Assembly: GCA_020744225.1 (NCBI GenBank)
Contig: JAGMWG010000002.1
Location: forward strand, 2,170,001 to 2,234,000
Direction: 5' to 3'
DNA: 64,000 nucleotides
Origin: Paraphoma chrysanthemicola
Taxonomy: Eukaryota > Ascomycota > Dothideomycetes > Pleosporales > Phaeosphaeriaceae
The notes under the pieces were generated by a model, which saw only the letters and a list, made by a program, of their open reading frames with translations, was not told where the DNA came from and did not search any database. The stretch's first letter is position 1. Every line of letters starts with the position of its first letter. The translations under genes were made by a program, and so were the position numbers. Positions 46,903 to 59,107 of the stretch are shown here, piece by piece.

Positions 46903-47234
46903 TGTGCAAGTGATTCGTGATGAAAGCGCGAGTGATTCTGTGGCGTCGGATGGGCGAGAGAGGCGGAAACGGCGTCGTAAGGCCGGTGGTGAAGGAAAAA
47001 GGCGCGATTAGGGGCGAGAAGTGAGGAACGTGGGAGCTCAGAAGACGGGGAAACGAACGTTGGTTCTTTTGCCAAGCCCAGCGTCCGTGCATGCGCAGCT
47101 GCAGCACGCGTCGGGTGGGCCACTTTAGCTCGCTAGCGTGGTCTGGCTTCCATGACCGCATCGAACAATAGTGGCCGCATTCACTTTCACCGACGGGAAC
47201 AATTGCGCGCGTTATTGCACAATAAAAACACACC
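46903..47234. promoter_or_regulatory. Divergent RTF1/COQ7 promoter
   Basis: 332 bp serving two divergent genes. It contains one ACGCGT (MluI-type box, near 47107) and a pair of short A/T-rich segments close to the COQ7 start. No TATA or CCAAT box is evident on either strand. Confidence 0.5.
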
Positions 47235-48047
47235 ATGTCTCCAGCCATTCTATGCACAAGGGCATTGGCCTGTAGAACATCACGAACCATCCAAAAACCT
47301 GTACTCGACTTCCTCGCGCCAGCAACATTATCACGCCAGCCCGCACGCCTCCAGTCCACATCGTCGCAAACCTCACATACACCCTCACCACCCGCTAATT
47401 CCGCCAAACCCCTCCCCCCAACCTCTTCCAAGCTCTCTCAAGATGCACAATCAAAATCCACCAAGCCCATACGCCCATTAACACCCGACCAACGCGCCTT
47501 TCTCTCCTCCGCCCTGCGCGTCAACCAGACCGGCGAACTCGCCGCTATCCTCATCTACGCTGCCCAGAACCCCGTCCTCGTGCGCTCACACCCACATCTC
47601 CGCCCGCTGATGCAGCACATGTACGATCAAGAAGCCGGACACTACGCCTACTTCAACAGCATCATAACCAAGCACCGCATCCGGCCGACGGCCATGACAC
47701 CTATCTGGACGGCCGCCGCATCCCTGCTCGGCTGGAGTACCGCTGTGCTCGGGCGCGAAGCCGCAATGGCGTGTACCGAGGCTGTCGAGACGGAGATTGG
47801 GAGCCATTATAACGAGCAGGTCCGGGTCTTGTTGGACTGGGCGAGGAAATGTGAGGCGCGGGGGGAGAGCTTGGGGCCGGAACTGGAGACGCTGGTGGGG
47901 GAGCTGAGGAGGATTCGAGACGAGGAGTTGGAGCATTTGGATCATGCGGTGGAGAATGATGCGAAGGAAGCGAAGCCGTATGAGTTGTTGACAGAGGTGA
48001 TTAGGGGAGGATGTAGAGGGGCGATATGGGTCAGTGAAAGGGTGTGA
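47235..48047 (+). CDS. COQ7: Demethoxyubiquinone hydroxylase, mitochondrial
   Basis: Di-iron monooxygenase of ubiquinone biosynthesis, hydroxylating 5-demethoxyubiquinone at the matrix face of the inner membrane. Single exon, 270 residues; longer than the yeast enzyme's mature core because of an Arg/Ser/Thr/Pro-rich N-terminal 80 residues that look like a mitochondrial targeting sequence plus linker. Iron ligands are visible: Glu in LRVNQTGELAA, Glu and His in MYDQEAGHYAY, Glu in TEAVETEIGSHYNEQ, Glu and His in RDEELEHLDHA. The first motif reads NQTGE rather than the common DHAGE/NHAGE. The C-terminus ends in RGGCRGAIWVSERV, the usual CRxAI-type close. Gene converges on MRC1 with 176 bp between. 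Confidence 0.94.
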   Translation: MSPAILCTRALACRTSRTIQKPVLDFLAPATLSRQPARLQSTSSQTSHTPSPPANSAKPLPPTSSKLSQDAQSKSTKPIRPLTPDQRAFLSSALRVNQTGELAAILIYAAQNPVLVRSHPHLRPLMQHMYDQEAGHYAYFNSIITKHRIRPTAMTPIWTAAASLLGWSTAVLGREAAMACTEAVETEIGSHYNEQVRVLLDWARKCEARGESLGPELETLVGELRRIRDEELEHLDHAVENDAKEAKPYELLTEVIRGGCRGAIWVSERV

Positions 48048-48223
48048 GGAAGGGGAGAGGTAGAACCTGTAGGATATTGTATATACGGAGAGATGTGCAG
48101 CATTCAAGATGTTGTTAGTTTATGAAGAATCGATTCGAGAGCGTCTGCTATGCAACGCCTATCCATCCAGATATTCAACACCAAACGCCACGCTATGATG
48201 CCTAAAGTCATAAAAGCAGATAC

Positions 48224-51200
48224 CTATTCAAAGCCTCCACCAAGATCACCCAGCACACTCCTCATTCCACCCTTCCTACCAGCGCTGACCTTCTTCTTCA
48301 GCGCGTCTTTCCTCTTCACGTCCTTCTTCTCCAACATCAACCGTCTCTCAGCCTCTCTTGCCTGAGCGTGGATATTGCTCTTTCCAGTTCCACCTCTACG
48401 AACAGTCTCTGTTGGGGTACTAGAACCCGACGACCTGCGAGACTCCGACGTAGCACTGAGATTGCTGGTCGCTTGTCGGATAAGAGATGGCACTCTGAAA
48501 CCAGGAGCATTACTGCCCCGCGCTGGAGCAACAAAGGCCAGATTGCCATCTGCGGCGGGCTCGGACATGCTCGATGCGCGGGAGAGACTGAGACGATCGA
48601 CGATCGGCTTGCGTGGCGCGGCATTGGGTGCTGGTGAGTCTTCGTCGTCTTCGGATTCAGAGTATTGTGAGTCTGGTACCATGATGCGTGGATCTTCAAG
48701 CAATTCGGACACAGAGTGCTGGACATCAGCGAGGGTGATAGGCTTGCGAGTGAGGTTATCCGATGCAGCCGTGCGGCGCAGGTTTGGGGGCGGGCGATTC
48801 TCCTTTTGCGAACTAGAAGGCGACTTGCGCTTTAAAGGATTTGCGGTCGTCACGATGTCTCCAGTATCCGCGGTCTGCGAGTCCGGTATCGTAGTGATGC
48901 CGTCCATGCCCTCACCCTCCTTCGTTTCCTCTTGGGACTGACTCTGCACTCCGTCAACGCCGAGGTCAGCAGGTATGTCCAGGAATTCGTAGTCGCCCTC
49001 ATCCGCGAAATCTGCAAGAGTGTGGAAGAATGCTTGCTTCTTCTGGTCCTTTGCGATATTGCCGATGCGCTCGTCCGCCAGAAGTGCCCTGTTCATCTTT
49101 TGGAACTCAGCGCGCTTCTTCCGTAGGCGCACATCTTCCTCGTCTTCGGAATCCGACATGTCAAACCCGTCACGGCCGCCCGCACGTCTGCGGAGACCAC
49201 CGTTCATGACGTTTTTATACAACTCGTTGATGTTCTTTTCGTCTTCTTTCTTCGCCTTGTCGCTGTCATTATGTCAGTCATGCTGCGGTAAAGGTCATAC
49301 GAGAAGGGGATACATACGCATAGAAAGCAGCAATCTGCCTCTCGTCCACATCAACATCGCCGTGCTCAATCATGTTCTTCATGTCCTCATCTTCAACCCC
49401 ACTATCATCGTCGCTTGCGCCTCCAAGTCCAGCATACTCGTCCTCGGACTCCTCGGCTTGATCCATCACGGCGTCCTTCGCTAGACTGGTCTTCTTGTTG
49501 AAATCATCCATGGCCTTCTGCTTCTTCGCACCCTTCTGCAATTTCGCAAAGGCATTGCGAGGCTTTGGTGGACGTTGTATATCGTCTTCCTCGCTCAGCT
49601 CCGCGTCAACGTCCCTGAGGTCTTCTTCGACATCAGAAAGCTCCACAGCTGCAATTTTGTGTCCACGATGGAGTCTGCCCTTCATTTGCTTGATTGGAGA
49701 CTCGGCAACGCTCATCATAACCGTCTCTGCTGTCGAAGGTGGGGGCATCAATCCAGCTGGAGAGCGAGAGAAGGAAAAGCCAGCATCTTGGGTGGGTTCT
49801 GGTAGTTCATCCATTTGTGTTCTCGACATTTCAGGAGAAGTTTTCATGAATTGACTGATTCCCAGACTGAACTGGGTGTCTGAGCCGGTTTGTGATTCTT
49901 TTTGTGGCGAAAACAGGGACTGACTGTTAGGCACCATGAACTCGGAACTCTGGCTGAAGTTGGCACCTGGCTGAGTGTCTGGAAGGCCTCGCAGAAAATC
50001 TAAGGAGTTCTGCTCAGCTCCAGTGGGCGCGGATTGCGATGCTGATTGAGACGTAGATTCCAAATTCGCCATTGTGCCAGCAAACATTTGGGTAAGGCCT
50101 AGGCCCGCGTCTGCATTGCCGAATCCGAAAGCGGCCATGGCATCGTCCTGCGTTGCCGGCTGGGTTGGTGATGCTGGCAACGGTGTCTCTTTATCGCTCT
50201 CGTCCTCTTCGTCCACAATGACATTACGCGGTCTGGTGCTTGTTCGCTTACGTACGGGCGCTTGGAAATCTTCGTCCTCCATGTCCGAGTCTTCCTCGAT
50301 CTGCTGCTCGTCGACAGTCTTTGCGGATTCCTCTTCCTCTTCATCGGCAATGTCGGCGATCAAATCATTTGACTCCTCGGCGTCTTCACGGTCGGCGTCC
50401 AGGTCGTCCTCAGAACCAGACAACTCAAGCTCGACTACCTCCTCTTCCTCTAACTCGCCATCGGCCTTGGCCTCATTGGCGTTTTCATCGTCGCTTCCGA
50501 CATAATCACCATCCGACTCATCACTGGAGGGTAGGTCGTCAATGGTCTCGCCGTTCTTCTTCGCCTCTTCCCGTTCCGCTTTAGCAAGCTTGAGATCTTC
50601 TTGTCGCTGCTTTTCGAATTGAGCAACCATATCTTCGATCTCCATTTGGTTCTTTTCTCGCTCCTCCTCGGTTTCGATGTGAATACCTCTCCGCTTAAGA
50701 TCCGCGATCCTCTCTTGCTTTTCTTTCTGAGCTTGTTCGCGGGCCTTTTGGTGAAGAGACCATTGCATCTCCCCAAGACTAATGGACTTTGGGCCCTTTC
50801 GCGAATCCTTGGACGCTGTGAGATGAGCGAGATGCCGAAGGTGAAGCAGCGAGGAAGACTCCTGTTGCTTCTTGAGAGGAATGCGGTCAAAGACAGGAAA
50901 TCTGCTGTTGGTCTGCGATGCTCTCACTTCGTCGTCTGAGTCGGATAACTCGATCATGGCGTTCTCTGCAGAATCCTTGACCTCCACCTTAGCGTTATGA
51001 ACGGTTAGATTATTGTCCTTTTTCATCCATGGGTGCACCGGTAAATGCTGGGATTCGGGAGCACGCCCTTTGCCTTTGTCGATCTTCGAAGGCGCTGGCA
51101 AGGATGAATCGGTACTGGCTGCGGCTGTAATTTCTGCGGGGGCGCTCTCTTCTTCTCTTGTCATCTTGTTCAACGTTTCTATCCGTCGGGGCGGACTTGT

Positions 51201-52217
51201 GGGAGGCGTGTCATGGATTTGGTTTGCTTCTGCGTCTGACGAAGCTAACGCAGAGCTGGCGTCTGGTGTTGGCAAGCTCTCTGCCGCTGCGTTAGGATCG
51301 TTCGGGGCGTTGTATCCCAAGCGGCTGAAGAGGTCTTTCATGGTGTGTCTCTTCTTCGTCTTGGCCTGATGAGTGAGCTGCATGTTGCGACTGATTCTTT
51401 GCTGGTCACGGGCCATGAGCTCCATGGCCTTCTTTCCGGCTTTGCGGGTTGGCTTAGCCTGCTGTGTGAGACGTCTACCACTCTCGTCGTCTGTATCGCT
51501 CCCTGAGTTCTGCTGGAGCCGCCGTGCAGCTGCTTTGGTATTCATCTGTAATTTCCGCTCCTCTCTCGCTTTGGCAAGCCTCTCTGCACGAATGCGCTGA
51601 ACGCGCTCCTCCAGATCAGGATTGTGGATTGCTTGTGAAGGCTCGTCAGAATCGGAGCCAGCAGTTGCGTGATGTCGTGGTTTGGCGGGCGACGCGTCTG
51701 GGGTGACAAAGAGGCCAGGCGAGGATCGCGGCGATCGTGCGATGCGAGTAGGTGATGCTGCGGTGCTTGGGCTTTTCAATGTCCTGACATTGTTCCTGCG
51801 GCCATTGGCTCGCACAGGCATCTCGTCTTCATCCTCACTGTTTATTGCTGCAGGGCTGGTAGTCTTCTTGTTGCCACGCTCGCTGTCTTTCTGGGCCTCT
51901 GCTTCCGCCTTGCTGGCCGCCAGCCGCTTCTTCATACGCTCATATGCAGCGTCATTGTCACTATCCTCCTCTTCCTCTTTCTTGCTGTGTGAATTGGTGG
52001 GCTTAAGCTGTTTGCCTGGCTCGATTGAGGCTACCGGACGGGGTTGTGTAGGCGCATCGATGTCGGAGTCTGAGGCAGAAGCATCGGATTCCGCACTGCT
52101 GTCTGATGACCCGGCGTTGGGCTTCCGTAGAGCTGCTAAAAGACTGGTCCGAGGTTTGAAAGACGCGTCGTTTGCGCGTTCAGGCTGATCGATCACCATG
52201 CTGGCGAGGGCGTCCAT
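48224..52217 (-). CDS. MRC1: Mediator of replication checkpoint, Mrc1/claspin
   Basis: Adaptor that couples stalled forks (Mec1/ATR) to Rad53/Cds1 activation and travels with the replisome. Two exons, 52217..49318 and 49262..48224, 1,312 residues; 55-nt intron GTATGT...ACAG joining AAFYA to DKAKKEDEKNINELY. Highly charged, acidic and disordered in most parts, as in the family. A coiled, charged helix lies near residues 440-520 (about bases 50570-50900). An SQ/TQ cluster, Mec1/ATR-type phosphorylation sites, spans about bases 49790-50060 (TQPG, SQSS, SQSL, SQTG, TQFS, SQFM, TQMD, TQDA). The MRC1-like domain follows (about residues 835-1035): ELSDVEEDLRDVDAELSEED, RNAFAKLQKGAKKQKAMDDF, RQIAAFYAD, and FHTLADFADEGDYEFL. 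Confidence 0.92.
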
Positions 52218-55013
52218 ATTATTGTAAGTCTCCGAATAGTGCCAACCACGAATATGTGCGTGTAGGGTTGCCGTCGTCCAAGGTTGTCAGAAAGACCTGT
52301 GAATTTCGTGCTAGATCACGCTGCTCGGCGCGATTATCAAGGCTAAGACAATGGCATAAGAAGGCAATTGAGGAGAATAATTCGACTGGAAAATGGATTG
52401 AGATGCTGCAATTGGACGTGCTAAGAGCAATAAAAGATACAACCAGGTCATGGAGTGGTTCGGAGTTCGTGGCGGGCATTCGGGTGTCTGAGCTTGAGCT
52501 TTGGGAAAGCGCGACCGCGTTCACGCGACGCGACTGTGGCTGGAGTGGCTGTGACGCACTCACGCCCACCGAAGGGCGTGTCTCAACAGCATAACCTTTT
52601 CCAACACCAACAAAAGTCGTGAATGACCCATTTTGCGTATGCTTAACCACGCACACAAGCTATACATGGGGTTTGCACACTTTTTTGTTCGTATATTTAT
52701 GATTTGCGCCAAACGACATGTCTGCGCCTCGACAACTTTCAGCGTCACGGCTGGAAACAGCTTCTTTCGTGAGAGCCATGGAGAAATCAAGCAACAAATT
52801 ATCATGTCAACGATATTGTCCATGGAGACACCTGTGATCATATTCCTAACATGCTATAGATGCTGTGGTTCGATGAGAGGTTTCAAGTATAACTCGCTGG
52901 GCCACGTAACCAGCTTCTGATGCCGGAAGACCTGTGTAGCCTTCCGGCTTCGATAACAATTCAGTACACATCACTCAAAGTCGTGTCGGCCGGCCTCGGT
53001 AAGATGTACGGCGCGGTAGTACTACAGCCCGATCCCGCGTTGTCGGATGCTTACGACGACGGTGAGTCACACAAGACCGGATACCAGGCCGAAGTAACAT
53101 CGATTCGACTTACAATCCTAGACCCCGGTGGTTGCTTGTTTACCCGATTAGCCCAAGATGGGCTTGCTGATCTTAAGCTTCCGGTGTTATGCTCCGACTA
53201 CAATAAGGATACCCCAGACAATCGTTCTTCGTCGATACTGATGACCGCACACCAGCACCTTCAGAGTCCCTGACACTCATGCTTCAGCCTCACGGTGTCA
53301 CTGAAGTGTTGGTGCTGGATGCGATGCGCATAGTTGCGCACTTGCGATTGCTCTGGGTGTTGGCATGCTTGCGTTTATATTGAGCCTTTTGCGCTTCAAC
53401 TTGAGGTTATGGAAGCTACAAGTTCATCCGATTTCCGGTTTTCTGTTCAAGCAAGGTTGGCTCGCGGTATCCATGTTAATTGCTCGGTGTATCCGATCTA
53501 CCTTGCCTACCGGCTCTCGGCTTTAACATGAACACTTCATCCTGTGCTACGAGTATGTACATCGGACAACGCGCTCAGAATAGCCATGGGCGTTCGTTGG
53601 TGGTTCCCTATCCGTACAAGTGCATTTACAGCTTGTTCACAACACGTTCAAGGACCTCGACATATTCAACCTTGGTCAATGGTAGGAGACGTCGGCTCTT
53701 AGCTCTAGTCGATGATGCTGTTTCACATATGCGAACGTTAGTCATGGTCAAGAGGCGCAGTTTGCTACGGCCTGGACGTCTTTCCCATTGTGGTCGGACG
53801 TTCATGCTCCATCTTAATATAGCAGCGCTTCCATGTCCACTGAAGAACTTTCGAACTTTCGAACTCCACAAGATGCGTCGTCGCCAAGAGGATCCACCGG
53901 GAATTGAAATGAGACCATCCTCATGACCCGGCAGATCGTCAGCACAGCGATCATTCGACGATGCGTGAACATGCAGAACTCCTGCCTTTATTTCGCGACT
54001 GAACTATGACGATGTTGGGATCGAGACTACCGCCCATGCGCATTAGGGTTCTACTACACGTGCTGAATGTGGCCTCAAGCCGGTCCGTATTCAATGGCTG
54101 CAACTATGCTGTGGACGCTGTGTAAGTTCAGGTCACAGCTGCCCAACGTCATGCTCTCCTTACTATGGTCGCGATGATGTCTACACGATCCCAGAATAAG
54201 GTTTTTGAAGCACCATCAGCGAGACAAGAACTTCGTCCAGCGACAACGCGATATGAGACGTGTCTTGGGCCAATAATGGGACTCACAAATGGTGTTCTCA
54301 CGATCCTCGTTGATCCCGAGTTACAAAGTCTTAGTGTGCTACAACACAGTATCGCGGCTTCTCCATGAGCTTCGTACACACCTTACACCCAGCAGGCAAA
54401 TCGTCCGGCAGCAACAGCAGTTGTGGCGTTGGCGAGCAGAATGTGGTGGTGTCCACGGTGTTGTTTCACATTGCGTCTGCGGGCGGTACACTAGGCCAAA
54501 GGTAGACAACAACCCCTGAGAAGCGCCCCAGGAGAGCCGGAAGCCCTGCAGCGCCAGCGCGCCCGAGTCGGCGATCTGCTCATGAACATTCAACGCGTTT
54601 GCTTTTGCGCGTCACCATCCAGAGAGCACACCAAAGGGAGCAGCAAGTGTGAGGGATCCACCGTGCGCGTCGCAGAGCAGCGCGTTGACCTGGAGAAATC
54701 TCCGTGCTATATTTACGAGGCCTTGCGCTGACACCTGCATGCCAAGCGGGTTTCAAGGTTGAAACGACCTGTCTCCTCTAAACAAGACCCGTCCGCCTCT
54801 GCCCGGGAGATTAGACGATCAGTGTCTTCCTGACGGCCTAAGATCCGAGCTTGTACCTTTCCATCCATCCAACAAAAGCGTGGGACCTTCTCGAACGCTT
54901 CCATTTCGCGCATCGCCTCCCTTTCATAACGACAACAACTTTCCGATCCACCACGGCCCGTCCTAAGCCAATCTCCGGCATGACATTGGCGTCTACGCGC
55001 ACAACTCGACACG
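52218..55013. other. Gene-poor stretch of about 2.8 kb
   Basis: Between the MRC1 start and the zinc-finger gene. The first 400 bp should hold the MRC1 promoter. Frames beyond that are short (up to about 150 codons), without motifs or splice-linked partners. No RNA gene or repeat is evident by eye. Confidence 0.45.
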
Positions 55014-57053
55014 ATGGACACCGATGAGCCTCAACTCTTTCAGTACAGCACACCACAATCGAACACCTTCAAGCGCCCTCGTCGCAGCCTCCAGGGCTCC
55101 ACTCCTTTGAGCAGCGTATCCGAGAGCGTGTCGCCGTCCCCTCGCCATTCAAGCCAGAGCAACTTCAACCCTCAGGTCATCGATCACATCAATGCCTTGA
55201 AGCATCTCGATGACCAACAGATCTTACTACTATTGCAAGCCGCGCGCAATGGAGGTAAGTTCACCTGCTGTATCAAGCTGGTCTCCCTGCTGACCCGCGC
55301 GTAGATGGAATGCGCCCTCCTGGCCCGGACAGGTCGTCCATGTCGACCCTGGGCAGTCGCGCCTCATCTTACCTGAGCGTGCCCTCCAGCAGAGTGCCGA
55401 GCATGATGTCCGACCCTCGGTCCTCGATCGCGTCGACCGACTCCTCATTTACGCACTATAGCGCCGCCTCGTCGCGACTGTCCACAGCGTCGTCGCGCCT
55501 GTCGACAATCTCCACCGCATCAACACCCGCGCCTAAGAATTTCGCATGTACATTCTGCGACAAGGCCTTAAAGTCCAAGCCGTATTGGAAGTCACACGAG
55601 GAGGAGTTCCATGAGCAGCGACTCACGTGGCGGTGTCCAGATTGCGAGCAAATCTTCCACGCTGGCAAGCGCTTCCGTGAGCACCACACCAAACTTCATG
55701 TAAGCACCCACATCGTCCAGAGTGATTCCAGATTTGTCCGACTATCATTGGTGCGGCCTGTCGTGATTTGCGAAGCTGAACATGGCTCCTCCCGCATTGT
55801 TCAAAGCCCTCACAGAGCCGATTGCTGACCACTTATAGGGATGTGAACACTGCAAACAACCACGGGAAAGCGGCCAGCCGACGAGTAGGAAGGCATCACC
55901 GTGTGTCAAGAAATATGAGATAGTCATGCATGACAAGGACGCCTGGGGCTGCGGCTTCTGCGCGTGCTTGCTAACCACATGGGAGGAGAGGTGCGAGCAC
56001 ATTGCAATGCACTTCGAAGAGAAAGGCAGCTCAAAATGGAACTTTACCAATGTCGTTCTTGGCTTGTTGAAACAAACAGAAGTACAAAACGCGTGGAACC
56101 AGCTTATGCTACAACGGCACGGGGACGAGCAAAATTGGCCCACACTCGCTTGGGAGTCCAAGAGGTGCAATCGGCTGCGATACAAGCTTGAGACCAAATG
56201 GGACATTCGGGCATTCGACATCGAGAAACTGGTCCAGGACACGTACGACTTGGCTGAAATCGAAGTGAAAGATGTTGTGGAGACAGCGCCAGAGGCCTCC
56301 ACAGAAATGACTTCGGAACCCACGGATTCGAGCCAGGGCGAGATCGTGGAATTCAAGCTGGAGACGTCCGACTTTGGGGCCGATCAAAGACTTCAGAGTT
56401 CCCATGGCCTCCCCCCTGAGCACAACATGATGGATCTGGACCCTGTTGAGCCCGCGCAGACCATGCACCACCAAGCGATGCAACAACCGCAGTGGCCTGT
56501 CAGCACCGACATGTCTCAAACTACAATGGGTGCGGTTACCAGCATGGGCGCTTTTGCTGGCTTCGATACTCAGATGACCAGTATGTCAACCGACTTTTCT
56601 CAACCCATGGCGCAGGGCTTCCAGCAACAACAAACTTGGGCGAACGCAGGATTTGCATCAACTCCGGACCTGCTCAACTTTCAGCAACAGACATCGTACA
56701 TGAGCTACGACCAGCCAAGAGAGATGGTCTCCGTTCCGACCTCGCAGTATGCAAACCTCGCACACTACCCACCGCGGCAAAGTTTACCACCAAACTTCCT
56801 CCAACAGCAGCAGCAACAGCATGCAAACAGTCCGACATCACGGCGATACGTGCCCAAGTTGGTCAATATCTCAAGCTCGGGTAACCGTCTACCTCAGCAA
56901 GACCAGCCACCGCCCCCTCCGCCAAAGGACGAGAACCCCCAGCAGAATCGCTTCTCTCGTATGATGATGCGGCGGCGACCCAGCAACATTTCGCAGCACA
57001 GCCTCGTCACTCAACGAGACATTGGTTGGATGAACGATGACAATTGGGGCTAA
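55014..57053 (+). CDS. C2H2 zinc-finger protein, probable transcription factor
   Basis: Three exons, 55014..55254, 55305..55699 and 55839..57053, 616 residues; introns 50 nt (GTAAGT...GTAG) and 139 nt (GTAAGC...ATAG). Three zinc-finger units are visible: CTFC with H-x4-H (about residues 165-187), CPDC with H-x4-H ending exactly at the exon 2 border (about 195-212), and a third, CGFC with H-x3-H, in exon 3 after a CEHC knuckle. Finger spacing x12 fits the C2H2 consensus. The N-terminus is Ser-rich; the C-terminal 280 residues are Gln/Pro/Ser/Met-rich with a polyglutamine run, like an activation domain, followed by Arg-rich RFSRMMMRRRPSNISQHS. Fungal proteins of this layout are usually uncharacterised; target genes unknown. 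Confidence 0.87.
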
Positions 57054-58030
57054 GACTTCATCCCATTTCCTTTAATTTTTGCCGGCTGGTACGGCACCGC
57101 ACATCAACACTCTCCTTAAGAAACAACCAAAACCCTCACTGAGAAAGTGACTCCGAACCTCGCAACACTCGATGCGAGCTACACGTCGCCTCAACGGAGC
57201 AGAATTTACATATACATTTCCTTGTCGTCTGTTCGTTGGCACACGATCTGGTCCGGTCTGGCGGAAGAGTATACCCATAATGCAGCGTCACGGTCGATTT
57301 TGGGCTTGAAGATGGATTACCCATGTCAGCGTTGTAGTCTTCCTTTTGTCACCTTAATACCCCTTCACCGCTCTGCGCGTGTCTTGAGTTAGTCGAAGTA
57401 ATGAGGATCAAATACCACCATAGAAGCAATTCACATCCACATCTACTGTACATTTCTACGCGACCGAAGCTCGATTGTGAGCACCAAGGGGATGGGAAAA
57501 GGCTGAGTAAGCAGCTTAGTCATCTGCTTCCATCCTGGATTCCATCTTCAAGACACGTGCACACGCGTCTGGTCTAAGCAGCCCGGTAGCGACGACAATT
57601 GTTTCTTGAGGACCAACAATTCTTCCATCGTCGCGGGAGAAGCTCGGTCAACGTCACCTCCGTCACCCCGCGGCATTTCCAGCGCAGGAACGGCGCGTCT
57701 GTTGCGGAAGAATAGACGGCTAAATAGGGTCCCGTCTAAACTCCAATGCTCCTACAGTACCAATTGATCTCTCCACTCTACAAGTGACCGTTCGCTCCCG
57801 CAGTTGAACGCCATCCAACATGACTACCACCGCCTTGGTGCACGCATGACATGCGCTTGGCTGATGGAACGGCGAGCCGGCGGGTAAAGAGGGAAGATGT
57901 TCCGTCGTCGTGGGGCTGACCCCTCCTGCCATAAAAGTGTTCGTGATGCCTCGAATACATGGCTATATAGGCCTGGTCCTTCTTAGTCCACACCTCGACT
58001 CAATCAATCGTCAAAACAACGTACGCAATC
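57054..58030. other. Intergenic, 1.0 kb, upstream of GH43
   Basis: Zinc-finger 3' flank and GH43 promoter; TATA box listed separately. No gene is visible. Confidence 0.5.
57964..57969 (+). promoter_or_regulatory. TATA box of GH43 gene
   Basis: TATATA within GGCTATATAGG, 62 bp before the GH43 ATG at 58031; spacing fits a short leader beginning about 30 bp downstream. Most genes here lack so clear a box, which suggests a strongly regulated gene. Confidence 0.5.
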
Positions 58031-59011
58031 ATGGCTGACAAGCAACCTATCGTAACGCACGTTTTCACTGCCGACCCCTCGGCCCACGTCTTCAATGGCA
58101 AGCTCTACGTGTACCCCTCGCACGACCGCGAAACCGAAATCCAAGACAACGATAACGGCGACCAATATGACATGAACGATTACCATGTCTTCAGCATGGA
58201 GGAAGTAGGCGGACCAGTCACAGACCACGGCGTAGCACTCAAGCAAGAAGACGTTCCCTGGGTGTCGAAACAGCTCTGGGCTCCCGACGCGGCGACAAAG
58301 AACGGCAAATACTACCTCTACTTCCCTGCGAGAGACAAGGACGGCATCTTCCGCGTCGGTGTCGCAGTCGGAGATAAGCCTGAGGGCCCGTTCAAGCCTG
58401 AACCAAACTATATCAAAGGCAGCTTTAGCATCGATCCCGCGAGCTTCGTGGACGAAGACGGCGAGGCATATCTTTACTTTGGCGGCATCTGGGGCGGTCA
58501 GCTGCAATGCTGGACAAAAGGCGAATTCGACCGCGACGCCTACACCAACATGGAGGCTACATCGGGTGATGCACTGACGGCCAAGGTCGCGAAGCTCACC
58601 AACGACATGACCGAGTTCGAGTCCGAGGTCAAGGATGTCGTCATTCTCGACGAATCTGGCGCACCGATCAAGGCCGCAGATCACGACAGGCGGTTCTTCG
58701 AGGCGGCGTGGATGCACAAGTACCAGGGCAAGTACTACTTCTCGTACAGCACGGGCGACACACATTATCTGTGCTATGCCATTGGAGACAACCCATACGG
58801 CCCATTTACGTACGGCGGAAGGATATTCGAGCCGGTGATTGGATGGACAACGCATCATTCGATTGCCGAGTTCAAGGGCAAGTGGTATCTGTTCTACCAT
58901 GATTCATCGCTGAGCAAGGGCGTGAACCACTTGCGGTGTGTCAAGATAAGGGAGATTGTGTATGATGAGCAAGGGAAGATCAAGTTGGCAGAGGAACAGC
59001 CTAAGATCTGA
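58031..59011 (+). CDS. Glycoside hydrolase family 43, cytosolic
   Basis: Five-bladed beta-propeller glycosidase, probably beta-xylosidase or alpha-arabinofuranosidase on short oligosaccharides. Single exon, 326 residues, covering the catalytic domain only. Catalytic residues by family motif: base Asp15 in FTADPSAHVF, pKa-modulating Asp135 in SIDPASFVDEDG, acid Glu224 in RRFFEAAWMHK. The C-terminal blade ends with WYLFYHDSSLSKGVNHLR. There is no signal peptide or membrane segment, so it should act inside the cell after uptake of oligomers. It lacks the CBM or beta-sandwich modules of secreted fungal GH43s, has no intron, and resembles bacterial enzymes with the same HVFTADPSAHVFNGK-type start, hinting at transfer (inference). 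Converges on the MOSC gene with 96 bp between. Confidence 0.92.
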   Translation: MADKQPIVTHVFTADPSAHVFNGKLYVYPSHDRETEIQDNDNGDQYDMNDYHVFSMEEVGGPVTDHGVALKQEDVPWVSKQLWAPDAATKNGKYYLYFPARDKDGIFRVGVAVGDKPEGPFKPEPNYIKGSFSIDPASFVDEDGEAYLYFGGIWGGQLQCWTKGEFDRDAYTNMEATSGDALTAKVAKLTNDMTEFESEVKDVVILDESGAPIKAADHDRRFFEAAWMHKYQGKYYFSYSTGDTHYLCYAIGDNPYGPFTYGGRIFEPVIGWTTHHSIAEFKGKWYLFYHDSSLSKGVNHLRCVKIREIVYDEQGKIKLAEEQPKI

Positions 59012-59107
59012 ACCAATCCGATTAAACATATAGATGTGTAGAAATGTATTCACGTCTCAAACAAACAACCCGTACCCGATCACCATAACTCGGCCGAGAC
59101 ACCTTTC

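Noticed and set aside
45978..47123. Long minus-strand frame reaching 5' of RTF1 exon 2
   Set aside because: The upstream part is intron and exon 1 read in the wrong frame; the spliced model gives the canonical acidic RTF1 N-terminus.
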